Shown here one piece after another: positions 1 through 5,130 of a stretch of 5,130 bases of DNA. The DNA lies in assembly GCA_019634245.1 (NCBI GenBank), contig JAHQVR010000182.1, positions 1 through 5,130 on the forward strand, read 5' to 3'. The notes beneath the pieces were generated by a model. It ran no database searches, was not told the DNA's origin, and saw only the letters and a program-made list of their open reading frames with translations. The stretch's first letter is position 1. Every line of letters begins with the position of its first letter. The DNA comes from Gammaproteobacteria bacterium. GTDB lineage: Bacteria > Pseudomonadota > Gammaproteobacteria > Granulosicoccales > Granulosicoccaceae. A program made the position numbers and the translations under genes.

Positions 1-333
1 ACTGCAGTATTACTCGGTGCTTTTGCTGCTCACAGCTTGCAAAATCAACTTAGTGAACGTCTTATGGCAGCGTTTAAAACTGGTGTGCAATATCAGCTAG
101 CGCATGCCATTGCTATTCTCTTGATCGCCGTGTTGTTCATCCGATTCCCGACACGCACGGTGGCGCTCAGCGGCATTTTGATGTTTGTCGGCATTAGCCT
201 GTTCTCCGGGAGTTTGTATATATTGGCTCTGTCTGAGCTCGGAGGCTTTGGTGTAGTCACACCTATCGGCGGAGTGCTGCTGGTTTTGTCGTGGTTTTGT
301 TTAGCTTTTGCGCTGGCACGTGAGTCTATTTAG
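1..333 (+). CDS. DUF423 family small membrane protein (YgdD-like), 5' end missing
   Basis: The reading frame is open from the first base of the window to a TAG at 331-333, giving 110 visible residues. It opens with a GAFAAH motif (residues 6-11), followed by FKTGVQYQLAHA (25-36), GISLFSGSLY (64-73) and TPIGG (87-91). These are the conserved blocks of DUF423, the YgdD/YwdK family of small inner-membrane proteins whose biochemical function is unknown. Hydrophobic segments at about 33-48, 54-78 and 86-106 fit its remaining membrane helices. Members are about 120-130 residues, so probably only the first 10-20 residues lie outside the window. The TTG at 37 falls after the conserved GAFAAH motif and is not the real start. 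The next gene on this strand begins some 780 bases later, so it is unlikely to be co-transcribed. The family assignment is strong; the role is unknown. Confidence 0.88.
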   Translation, partial: TAVLLGAFAAHSLQNQLSERLMAAFKTGVQYQLAHAIAILLIAVLFIRFPTRTVALSGILMFVGISLFSGSLYILALSELGGFGVVTPIGGVLLVLSWFCLAFALARESI

Positions 334-339
334 TGTCGA

Positions 340-363
340 GTAGGGGGCCGTGCGACCTGCTAC
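340..363 (+). terminator. weak terminator-like hairpin after the DUF423 gene
   Basis: GTAG at 340-343 pairs with CTAC at 360-363. After one G/G mismatch, three more pairs (one of them G-U) extend the stem. A run of five T follows at 372-376, about eight bases after the stem. The position seven bases after the stop codon suits a terminator, but the imperfect stem and delayed T run make this a weak call. Confidence 0.25.
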
Positions 364-411
364 ATCACGTGTTTTTGCGTTCCATTTGTATAGTTTACAT
401 GCCTGTACTCA

Positions 412-440
412 GAGCCAATTTGAGTCAATTGAGCCAGTTT
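412..440. repeat. three imperfect tandem copies of a 9-10 base unit
   Basis: The units are GAGCCAATT (412-420), TGAGTCAATT (421-430) and GAGCCAGTTT (431-440). They differ from each other by one or two bases. No function is evident; it could be a decayed direct repeat or chance. Confidence 0.4.
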
Positions 441-644
441 GCAATTCGGCCCCGAGTCAAAAAATCGCTGGAAAATGGCTTGGAACCGTCGGAAAATTGC
501 CTTAGATTTCTAGCAATCCGGCCGGCAACTACCCAAAACATCCCGTAGGTACCAATAAACTGCATGTTCTTTTGTCTTTCCAACTGGTGTGTTCGCAAAA
601 TCCTTCCAAATCGTATGGCAATGAACCGCCCAGTGGAGCTGATT

Positions 645-662
645 TTGGCCTAATTCGGCCAA
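645..662. repeat. 6-bp inverted repeat around a six-base loop
   Basis: TTGGCC at 645-650 and GGCCAA at 657-662 are perfectly complementary around the loop TAATTC. There is no adjacent T run on either strand, so it is not a normal intrinsic terminator. It could be a protein-binding dyad or chance. Confidence 0.35.
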
Positions 663-980
663 TGCGAGAGCTCAAGATTGATTTCCCACGGCATGGTTAT
701 TGAATCTTGATCTGGGCGTGGCGAAAACCACTGAGAGTGTAATCGCCATGCCTGTATTAACTGTGGATAACTTTGTGTCTACGCGTATCGAACCACACCT
801 TGTTATCGACTTTCCACCTTGCAACCCGCTGATGCCTGTCAGGGTGGAGAGCTTGTCGTAAAATTTCAGTTTGGATTCATCTGGGCTAAGTAACATTACC
901 ATGCTTTCAAAGGTGTGCTATACATCTGGCTATAAGGTACGCCCTTAATCATTTTGATCTGAAGGCCAAGGACTGGATAG

Positions 981-1018
981 AAAGCGCCCACAACCTCAAA
1001 TATGTGGTTGTCGGCTTT
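981..1018 (+). other. interrupted hairpin upstream of the phosphoesterase gene
   Basis: The inner stem ACAACC (990-995) pairs with GGTTGT (1006-1011). After one T/T mismatch it continues with two more pairs and an AATA loop. An outer stem AAAGC (981-985) pairs with GCTTT (1014-1018) across a small internal loop. The 3' side of the outer stem overlaps the candidate -35 hexamer at 1017. If this DNA is transcribed from further upstream the hairpin would form in RNA; its role is unknown. Confidence 0.35.
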
Positions 1019-1045
1019 GACATTTATTCGATTACTGTAGGTACA
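1017..1045 (+). promoter_or_regulatory. possible sigma-70 promoter for the phosphoesterase gene
   Basis: A perfect consensus -35 hexamer TTGACA is at 1017-1022. At 15-19 bases spacing there is no good -10; the best candidates are TAGGTA (1038-1043) and TACATG (1042-1047), each poor matches. If used, transcription would begin at about 1050, downstream of the ATG at 1045, which would support the later start at 1117. An activator could compensate for the weak -10. I saw no convincing PHO box in this region. Confidence 0.3.
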
Positions 1046-1116
1046 TGCAAGTAGCGGTTATCCAATTTTTACTGAGCAAATCCATGTCTTCATTCAAGTC
1101 TAAGAGATTCAATACC

Positions 1117-2826
1117 ATGATGAACAAAAAGACCTCGGGTCTATTGTTTTCTGTGCTTTTTACATTTACCGCCACCAGTACCGCCTTTGCAGGCGTTAAG
1201 GTGGCATTCACAGGTGACCAAGGCATCGATGAAGATGCACAAGCTGTATTGTCGCTTATTGCAAACGAAGGAACCGATCTCCTCATGATCCAGGGTGACC
1301 TGGCCTACGAGGGCCAATCGCCTTACTTTTGGGAAGGCAACCTAAACAACTTTCTAGGACGCGATTTTCCCGTATTAACACTAGTTGGAAATCACGAAAG
1401 TGAAGACTGGGAACTCTACGAGGATCTCATCGGCGATAGAATAGACCGAGTTGGTGATTTATCCTGCAGTGGCCGGGTGGGTGTCAAAGCCAATTGCCGA
1501 TATAAAAACATTGATATCGTCCAGGTTGCTCCCGCGATTTATGAAGTCCCTAGCGTACCGGCGTTCGACGATTACCATGGGTTTATTCGATCGTCATTTT
1601 CTGGATCCAACAACAATCGCTGGCGCATATGCGCATGGCACAAGAACCAGCGCAACCTGCAAACTGGCCGAAAAAACAACAGCACCGGTTGGGATGTCTA
1701 TAATGCATGCCTCGATGCCGGAGCCATTGTGGCGGTTGCTCACCAGCATTCATATTCACGTACTCATCTACTCAGCAGCTTTGAAAACCAATCTGTCGTA
1801 CACCGCAATAACGTCATGCGCATCGCTCCTGGTAATTCAATGATGTTTGTCTCCGGTTTGGGCGGTAAATCAATCCGTGAGCAAACTCGAGGTGGTGACT
1901 GGTGGGGTTCAATTTACACAGCTAGCCAGGGTGCTACCCACGGTGCACTTTTTTGTGATTTCGGCACTTCCAAAGCGGATTGTTATTTTAAAGCCATCGA
2001 TGGGTCCGTACCTGACCGCTTTACGTTGACGCTTGGCGGTTCGTCAAGCCAGCCAGCGGCTCCCGCGCCTCAGAATCCCGAGCCAGTTGCTGCTAAGCCC
2101 ACCCCAGCTGAACCTTCCGATGAATCAGGTTCTAAGCCCGGTCCGGTTAGCGAGGGCTATGTCTTCTCGCGTACTGACAAAGACGAATACAGATGGATCG
2201 ACAACGATGATTCAGGCCACGCGGGCAATGTCTGGATAGACAAAGCTTGTGCGCAACAGCTAGGCGGTGCGGCCGCGTCTGGTGACTGGGACGAACTACA
2301 GAATCGCGCCCCAGGCTTTGACACCATTGCCTACCCTTGTGATGGCTCCACAACCTCAACTGAAACATCAGGCACAAAAGATCCAGATCCCCTGTCGGAG
2401 AATCCAGAAGGCTATGTCTTCTCTCGTACAGATAAAAACGAGTACCGCTGGGTTGGACCCGATGGCAGCGGAAGTGTAGCTAGTGTATGGATCGATGAAG
2501 CCTGTTCAGATAGCTTTGGTGGCCCCATAGCCTACGGCGACTGGGATGACCTTATGGCTCGTGCACCAGAATTTGATGCGATTGACAGCCCTTGTATCGG
2601 CGGAACTGCGAATCCAGGCACCTTGGACGTAGGCGGGTTTGTGTTCGCTCGTACAGATATCAACGAGTATCGTTGGGTTGATCGTCATGATTCAGGTGAA
2701 CTTGGCAATATTTGGATTGACGAAGATTGTGCTCGCCGGATGGGTAAGCCTGCGAAAAGCGGAGATTGGTATGACTTAAATGAAGTCGCTCCAGCCTTCG
2801 ATGCGATCGCCAGTCCGTGCCAATAA
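1117..2826 (+). CDS. exported purple-acid-phosphatase-like metallophosphoesterase with three C-terminal repeat domains
   Basis: This is predicted to be an exported metal-dependent phosphoesterase of 569 residues. Residues 1-25 form a Sec signal peptide (MMNKK, hydrophobic core, then AFA before G26). Residues 26-307 carry the calcineurin-like motif series in order: GDQG with D34, GDLAY with D61 and Y64, GNHE with N92/H93, WH with H175, AHQHSYSR with H209/H211, and the family-like VSGLGG near 245-250. GDxxY plus GNHE fits the purple acid phosphatase branch, where the Tyr binds Fe(III); AHQH replaces the usual GHxH. A Pro/Ala/Ser-rich linker (308-345) leads to three 63-residue repeats (346-408, 431-493, 506-568). 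The mature protein has 12 cysteines, six in each half. I chose 1117 because AAGAGA at 1102-1107 precedes it and the signal peptide then starts normally; ATG 1120 is equally possible. ATG 1045 keeps the frame but adds 24 residues before the signal peptide. The substrate is unknown; the linker and repeats suggest surface attachment or ligand binding, an inference only. Confidence 0.88.
   Translation: MMNKKTSGLLFSVLFTFTATSTAFAGVKVAFTGDQGIDEDAQAVLSLIANEGTDLLMIQGDLAYEGQSPYFWEGNLNNFLGRDFPVLTLVGNHESEDWELYEDLIGDRIDRVGDLSCSGRVGVKANCRYKNIDIVQVAPAIYEVPSVPAFDDYHGFIRSSFSGSNNNRWRICAWHKNQRNLQTGRKNNSTGWDVYNACLDAGAIVAVAHQHSYSRTHLLSSFENQSVVHRNNVMRIAPGNSMMFVSGLGGKSIREQTRGGDWWGSIYTASQGATHGALFCDFGTSKADCYFKAIDGSVPDRFTLTLGGSSSQPAAPAPQNPEPVAAKPTPAEPSDESGSKPGPVSEGYVFSRTDKDEYRWIDNDDSGHAGNVWIDKACAQQLGGAAASGDWDELQNRAPGFDTIAYPCDGSTTSTETSGTKDPDPLSENPEGYVFSRTDKNEYRWVGPDGSGSVASVWIDEACSDSFGGPIAYGDWDDLMARAPEFDAIDSPCIGGTANPGTLDVGGFVFARTDINEYRWVDRHDSGELGNIWIDEDCARRMGKPAKSGDWYDLNEVAPAFDAIASPCQ
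2152..2820 (+). repeat. three coding copies of an unrecognised 63-residue two-cysteine domain
   Basis: The copies lie at 2152-2340, 2407-2595 and 2632-2820, separated by linkers of 22 and 12 residues. Common features in order are VF-x-RTD, EYRW, an SG pair, a W-I-D tripeptide followed by Cys at position 33, GDW, AP-x-FD and a terminal Pro-Cys at positions 62-63. Hand-counted identities are 39/63 (copies 1 and 2), 35/63 (2 and 3) and 36/63 (1 and 3). The two cysteines per copy probably form one disulfide, consistent with export. The first 14 bases of the GYVFS block are identical in copies 1 and 2, but most synonymous positions have diverged, so the triplication is not very recent. I cannot name the domain. 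Confidence 0.9.
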
Positions 2827-2830
2827 AGTA

Positions 2831-2858
2831 GGCTGATTAAATACGGCTGATTAAATAC
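2831..2858 (+). repeat. perfect 14-bp tandem duplication just after the phosphoesterase stop codon
   Basis: The unit GGCTGATTAAATAC occurs at 2831-2844 and again at 2845-2858 without a mismatch, four bases after the TAA. Perfect identity suggests either a recent slippage duplication or a paired binding site. Confidence 0.8.
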
Positions 2859-2883
2859 GATAACAATTAAGTTTGTAGTTATT

Positions 2884-2910
2884 TACCGAATTTCTATATT
2901 AAATTTGGTA
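2884..2910 (+). other. AT-rich 10-bp hairpin downstream of the phosphoesterase gene
   Basis: TACCGAATTT (2884-2893) pairs with AAATTTGGTA (2901-2910) over ten positions, with one G-U pair in the + strand RNA and a seven-base loop. It stands directly before the GC-rich hairpin at 2923-2944. It could protect the 3' end of the mRNA or be part of a double termination region. Confidence 0.5.
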
Positions 2911-2922
2911 TATCATTCAGTA

Positions 2923-2944
2923 ACCCGCCTCCCCGGAGGCGGGT
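2923..2944 (+). terminator. GC-rich hairpin, likely terminator of the phosphoesterase gene
   Basis: ACCCGCCTC (2923-2931) and GAGGCGGGT (2936-2944) are perfectly complementary around a four-base CCCG loop, giving a 9-bp stem. It lies about 97 bases after the stop codon. No T run follows immediately on either strand; the nearest is TTTT at 2957-2960. The stem strength and position argue for a transcript end, but the missing U tract lowers confidence. Confidence 0.5.
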
Positions 2945-3425
2945 CATACTCGAAAGTTTTGATCATCTCCAATATCTTCTGTCTGAAGCCTTTATCCAAC
3001 GCGGCTCGCTTCACTGTGGGCAGTTAATAGGCAATAGGTGTTTGAGGTGTTTGTGATTTCGAATCATTAGGATTCGGATTCTGAGTTTAAAACCCTCTCC
3101 CCTCGGCTGCCCAATACAAGACATCACAACTGCTAAGAGATGCTGAGGCCCGAAACCTTTGGCATCTACGACCAAGTGTGATGGGTCTCTTTCATTACGC
3201 CACAGGTATTTTGCTACCGGATATTGCCAAAAGCGAGGCATCATAATCGCTCTGCAATCGTCTTAGTCCGAATTTGTTTTGTGTGCCTACCGGTCTGGAA
3301 ATTGGCGCGAATGTCCGTCTAGCTCTATGTAAGAGAACGTTTTACCCCTATTCGTGTATACGGGTCGGGTGCGAAACTAGGGACGAATTATAGTCCGAAA
3401 GTTCACACGAATCGCAAGACCTAAC
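2945..3425. other. long stretch with no convincing gene
   Basis: No frame gives a protein I recognise. A 77-codon frame on the - strand (3244 to 3011) and, in another - strand frame overlapping its end, a 33-codon frame (GTG at 3014-3012 to a stop at 2915-2913) are open, but neither has a visible ribosome binding site. The second translates to a basic, helix-like start (KRAALDKGFRQKI) and could be the end of a decayed gene, with a frameshift joining the two. There is a perfect 9-base tandem repeat at 3036-3053. The promoter of the lipoprotein gene should lie in the right part; TATAGT at 3389-3394 resembles a -10 box but has no matching -35. Confidence 0.55.
3036..3053. repeat. perfect 9-bp tandem repeat
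   Basis: AGGTGTTTG occurs at 3036-3044 and immediately again at 3045-3053. It is short and lies in DNA without a recognised gene. Its function is unknown. Confidence 0.6.
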
Positions 3426-3432
3426 AGAGGAA
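3426..3432 (+). promoter_or_regulatory. ribosome binding site that bears on the lipoprotein start
   Basis: AGAGGAA at 3426-3432 is a good Shine-Dalgarno sequence. Counting from the end of AGGA (3431), it is 6 bases from the TTG at 3438 and 12 bases from the ATG at 3444. Spacing favours TTG; codon preference favours ATG. Confidence 0.6.
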
Positions 3433-3437
3433 TCAAA

Positions 3438-3890
3438 TTGATAATGAGGACGCCGAAAACATTTATAGTCACTATTTTCGTTATGCTTGCACTTGTTGCC
3501 TGTGTTAGTGATTCCGACAATTCTCCCATGCCCGCCAACGATACAGTTGATGCTCTGACTTGCACGGGCAACCGGATTTGGGATTTTGGCGCAAGCAATG
3601 TTGTAGCCGATGCGTTCAGTTATATCTCTGAAACTGATGGTGATACTTTCACATCATCAAAGTTTCCCTGTGCCGTTTTCTGGGAGTATTCTCCCACTAT
3701 TGGTTGCTCGCTAGCATTTACCTATGAGCGATGGTTGGCTGAGTTTAATGTTGCAGATCAATTGCAAAGCTTGGAAATTTCTGGTGCCAATTTGATTACA
3801 GTTGCCACTGATGGCAGTCGTGTTACGGGTGTTCCAGCAGGCATTAGTGTCACCGATCTCAACGCCTTCCCCGATTGCGAGTTTAGGTGA
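3438..3890 (+). CDS. small predicted lipoprotein of unknown function
   Basis: The product is 150 residues from TTG 3438, or 148 from ATG 3444. I give the longer form because the Shine-Dalgarno sequence at 3426-3432 is better spaced for it. The N-terminus is a lipoprotein signal: charged RTPK, a hydrophobic stretch, then the lipobox LVAC with the lipidated Cys at residue 22. The next residue is Val rather than Asp, so outer-membrane sorting by the Lol system is expected. A short Ser/Asp/Pro-rich tether follows (about 23-38). The compact C-terminal part has four cysteines (42, 78, 90, 147), enough for two disulfides, and aromatic-rich stretches near 46-50 and 80-99. I recognise no family. It stands alone, with some 500 bases of gene-poor DNA before it and a convergent permease gene starting 59 bases after its stop. 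The lipoprotein call is secure; function is unknown. Confidence 0.78.
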   Translation: MIMRTPKTFIVTIFVMLALVACVSDSDNSPMPANDTVDALTCTGNRIWDFGASNVVADAFSYISETDGDTFTSSKFPCAVFWEYSPTIGCSLAFTYERWLAEFNVADQLQSLEISGANLITVATDGSRVTGVPAGISVTDLNAFPDCEFR

Positions 3891-3949
3891 TTATAAAGTT
3901 CTAACTGAGCCACCCGGATTGCAAATGAGTTTGATCGGTTTTGGTAATT

Positions 3950-5130
3950 CTAGAAAACCAGGTTCATCACTAGTAACGAAACCACTAAGAACAACACAGT
4001 CATGATGCCGCCCGCGCGCATAAAATCGACCACCTTATAACCAGCGGGACCCATAATGAGTGCGTTAACCTGGTGTGTGGGTATCAGAAAAGAATTTGAA
4101 GTAGACAGCGCAACGGTCATGGCGAAGAGTGCCGGATCCGCACCCGCAGCAAGCGCAATCGAGATCGCCAGCGGTACCAGCAGGACTGTCGCGCCGACAT
4201 TCGACATAATGAGCGTGAAGATAGTCGAGAGCACTGCGATTCCCGCTTGTAGAGCCCATATAGGCCAACCTTCGAGGATTTGCATGATCTGCTGCGCAAT
4301 CCACTCAGCAGTCCCGGTGCGTTGTACTGCTTGGCCGAGTGGGATTAAGCTGGCGAGCAAAAAAATGGTACTCCAGCTTACCGATTCATAGGCTTCGTCG
4401 ATCTCCAGGACGCGCGTTGCGATCATGCCGACGGCGCCGGCCAGTAAACACAGGGATAAACGCACATCGGTGAACAGAATTAAACCCAATGCGATCAAAA
4501 AGAATAACAGCGCCCAGCCGACCTTCTTGGGGCGTAGCTCTTCTCTGGGGAAATCCGACGTGACGACAACAAAATCGCGATCTCGGGTAAGTCGGGTGAG
4601 CGATTCCCAAGTGCTATGCAAGACTAAGGTATCGCCAACTTGAAACGGTACTTCGCCTACTGCTGTGGCAACGTGATCTTCTGATTCGACATAACTGAGC
4701 GTTTCACCAGTGCGATGAATCGCGAGCAAGCTAGCACCATAGCGCTTTCGAAAGACGACATCATGAGCGCATTTGCCTATGAGTGAAGAGTCAGGCGGAA
4801 TTACCACCTCAGCAACACCTGACTTTGTTGGCGCATAGTCTTCAGCAAAAACCTCCAGCGAGGGCAGTATCCGGAGTTTTTCTGTGCGAACCATATCTTG
4901 CACTACCTGATTGCGAGCTAATACAGCTAGACGACAGGGCGGCGTAATTTCGGTTTGAATCACCGGCGCAAACCAGCGGTGGCCTTTGTGAAACGTACCA
5001 ATGATATAAACATGGTTGCGTTGCATGACTTCATCGAGAGTTTGGCCAGCGATGGGGTGTCCTGCGGGTACAATTATTTCAAATATATCGGCCCTTAATC
5101 CGTAAATTCGGCCAAGGTATTCGCGCAGGC
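3950..5130 (-). CDS. SLC13-type anion permease with two RCK_C domains (YfbS-like), N-terminal part missing
   Basis: The frame is open from the right window edge to the stop at 3952-3950, giving 392 visible residues. A first RCK_C (TrkA-C) domain covers about 15-78, with IIVPAGHPIAGQTL. A second covers about 104-192, with VVIPPDSSLIGK and VGDTLVL. RCK_C domains are regulatory ligand-binding modules on the cytoplasmic side. From about residue 203 a set of membrane helices follows. It contains SNVGAT (309-314), SNSFLIP (344-350) and GPAGYKVVDFMRAG (360-373), matching the C-terminal half of the divalent anion/Na+ symporter superfamily. E. coli YfbS, about 610 residues, has the same order: membrane half, two RCK_C domains, membrane half; about 200 residues should lie beyond the edge. 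The ATG at 5026 falls inside the first RCK_C domain and is not the start. Transported substrate (sulfate, dicarboxylate or other) cannot be told from sequence alone. It converges on the lipoprotein gene. Confidence 0.9.
   Translation of the reverse strand, partial: LREYLGRIYGLRADIFEIIVPAGHPIAGQTLDEVMQRNHVYIIGTFHKGHRWFAPVIQTEITPPCRLAVLARNQVVQDMVRTEKLRILPSLEVFAEDYAPTKSGVAEVVIPPDSSLIGKCAHDVVFRKRYGASLLAIHRTGETLSYVESEDHVATAVGEVPFQVGDTLVLHSTWESLTRLTRDRDFVVVTSDFPREELRPKKVGWALLFFLIALGLILFTDVRLSLCLLAGAVGMIATRVLEIDEAYESVSWSTIFLLASLIPLGQAVQRTGTAEWIAQQIMQILEGWPIWALQAGIAVLSTIFTLIMSNVGATVLLVPLAISIALAAGADPALFAMTVALSTSNSFLIPTHQVNALIMGPAGYKVVDFMRAGGIMTVLFLVVSLLVMNLVF

Larger units (their letters stand above)
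364..1016. other. long stretch with no convincing gene
   Basis: No frame here gives a protein I recognise. The longest open frames are about 70-76 codons (GTG at 333 to 548 on the +, 902 to 672 on the -). They lack a clear ribosome binding site and resemble no family known to me. A + strand frame at 682-861 is open and continues after its TAA to about 948, which could be a relic, but its translation is also unrecognised. Structure that can be seen: three imperfect copies of a 9-10 base GAGCCAATT-like unit at 412-440, an inverted repeat at 645-662, and a longer hairpin at 981-1018 just before the phosphoesterase promoter region. The stretch may be decayed coding sequence or a long leader. Confidence 0.6.

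Noticed and set aside
333..548. 71-codon + strand open frame starting with GTG overlapping the DUF423 stop
   Set aside because: No ribosome binding site of its own, unrecognisable translation, and it runs through a terminator-like hairpin and small repeats.
1017..1045. PHO box before the phosphatase gene
   Set aside because: TTGACAT matches a half-site at 5 of 7 positions, but the sequence 11 bases further on does not match a second half-site.
1451..2479. Several 60-130 codon + strand frames inside the phosphoesterase gene
   Set aside because: They overlap a gene with clear domain motifs in another frame, and their translations show no family features.
3055..3130. tRNA-like look on both strands (TTCGAA loop, CCGAGGGGAGAGGG on the - strand)
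   Set aside because: The putative T stem has only three or four pairs and no anticodon or acceptor stem could be built.
4056..4643. + and - strand frames inside the permease gene
   Set aside because: They are shadows of the permease, whose RCK_C and membrane motifs fix the real frame.
1..5130. Insertion sequence, phage or CRISPR content
   Set aside because: No transposase, integrase or phage protein motifs, no terminal inverted repeats flanked by target duplications, and no spaced direct repeats of CRISPR size.

Overview
The window looks like chromosomal DNA from a Gram-negative proteobacterium, most likely a gammaproteobacterium. The evidence is one outer-membrane-type lipoprotein signal, one Sec signal peptide of Gram-negative style, a DUF423 membrane protein and a YfbS-type permease with RCK_C domains. 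The taxonomic call is an inference from gene families; base composition looks moderate and uniform. No rRNA, tRNA, CRISPR array, intact insertion sequence or phage gene was recognised.

Layout from left to right: (1) the 3' part of a DUF423/YgdD-like membrane protein gene on the + strand, cut by the window edge; (2) about 780 bases without a convincing gene, holding a weak terminator-like hairpin, a few small repeats and hairpins, and a possible promoter just before the next gene; (3) a + strand gene for a secreted metallophosphoesterase of purple-acid-phosphatase type, with a Pro-rich linker and three copies of an unrecognised 63-residue, two-cysteine domain; (4) about 610 bases without a convincing gene, starting with a perfect 14-bp tandem duplication and two consecutive hairpins; (5) a + strand gene for a small orphan lipoprotein with four cysteines after the lipobox; (6) converging on it from the - strand, the 3' two thirds of an SLC13-type anion permease gene with two RCK_C domains, running off the right edge.

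The genes do not form an obvious operon. Each of the three + strand genes is separated from its neighbour by at least 600 bases, and the permease is convergent. The only loose functional theme is the cell envelope: two membrane proteins, one exported hydrolase and one lipoprotein. The phosphoesterase could release phosphate or another anion outside the cytoplasm, and the permease belongs to an anion-transporter superfamily, but nothing in the sequence ties the two together.

The most interesting item is the phosphoesterase with its triplicated C-terminal domain. The repeat is well conserved within the protein (about 56-62% identity between copies by hand count) and does not match a domain I can name. 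The two long gene-poor stretches may hold decayed genes or untranslated RNA structure, but I could not identify any.
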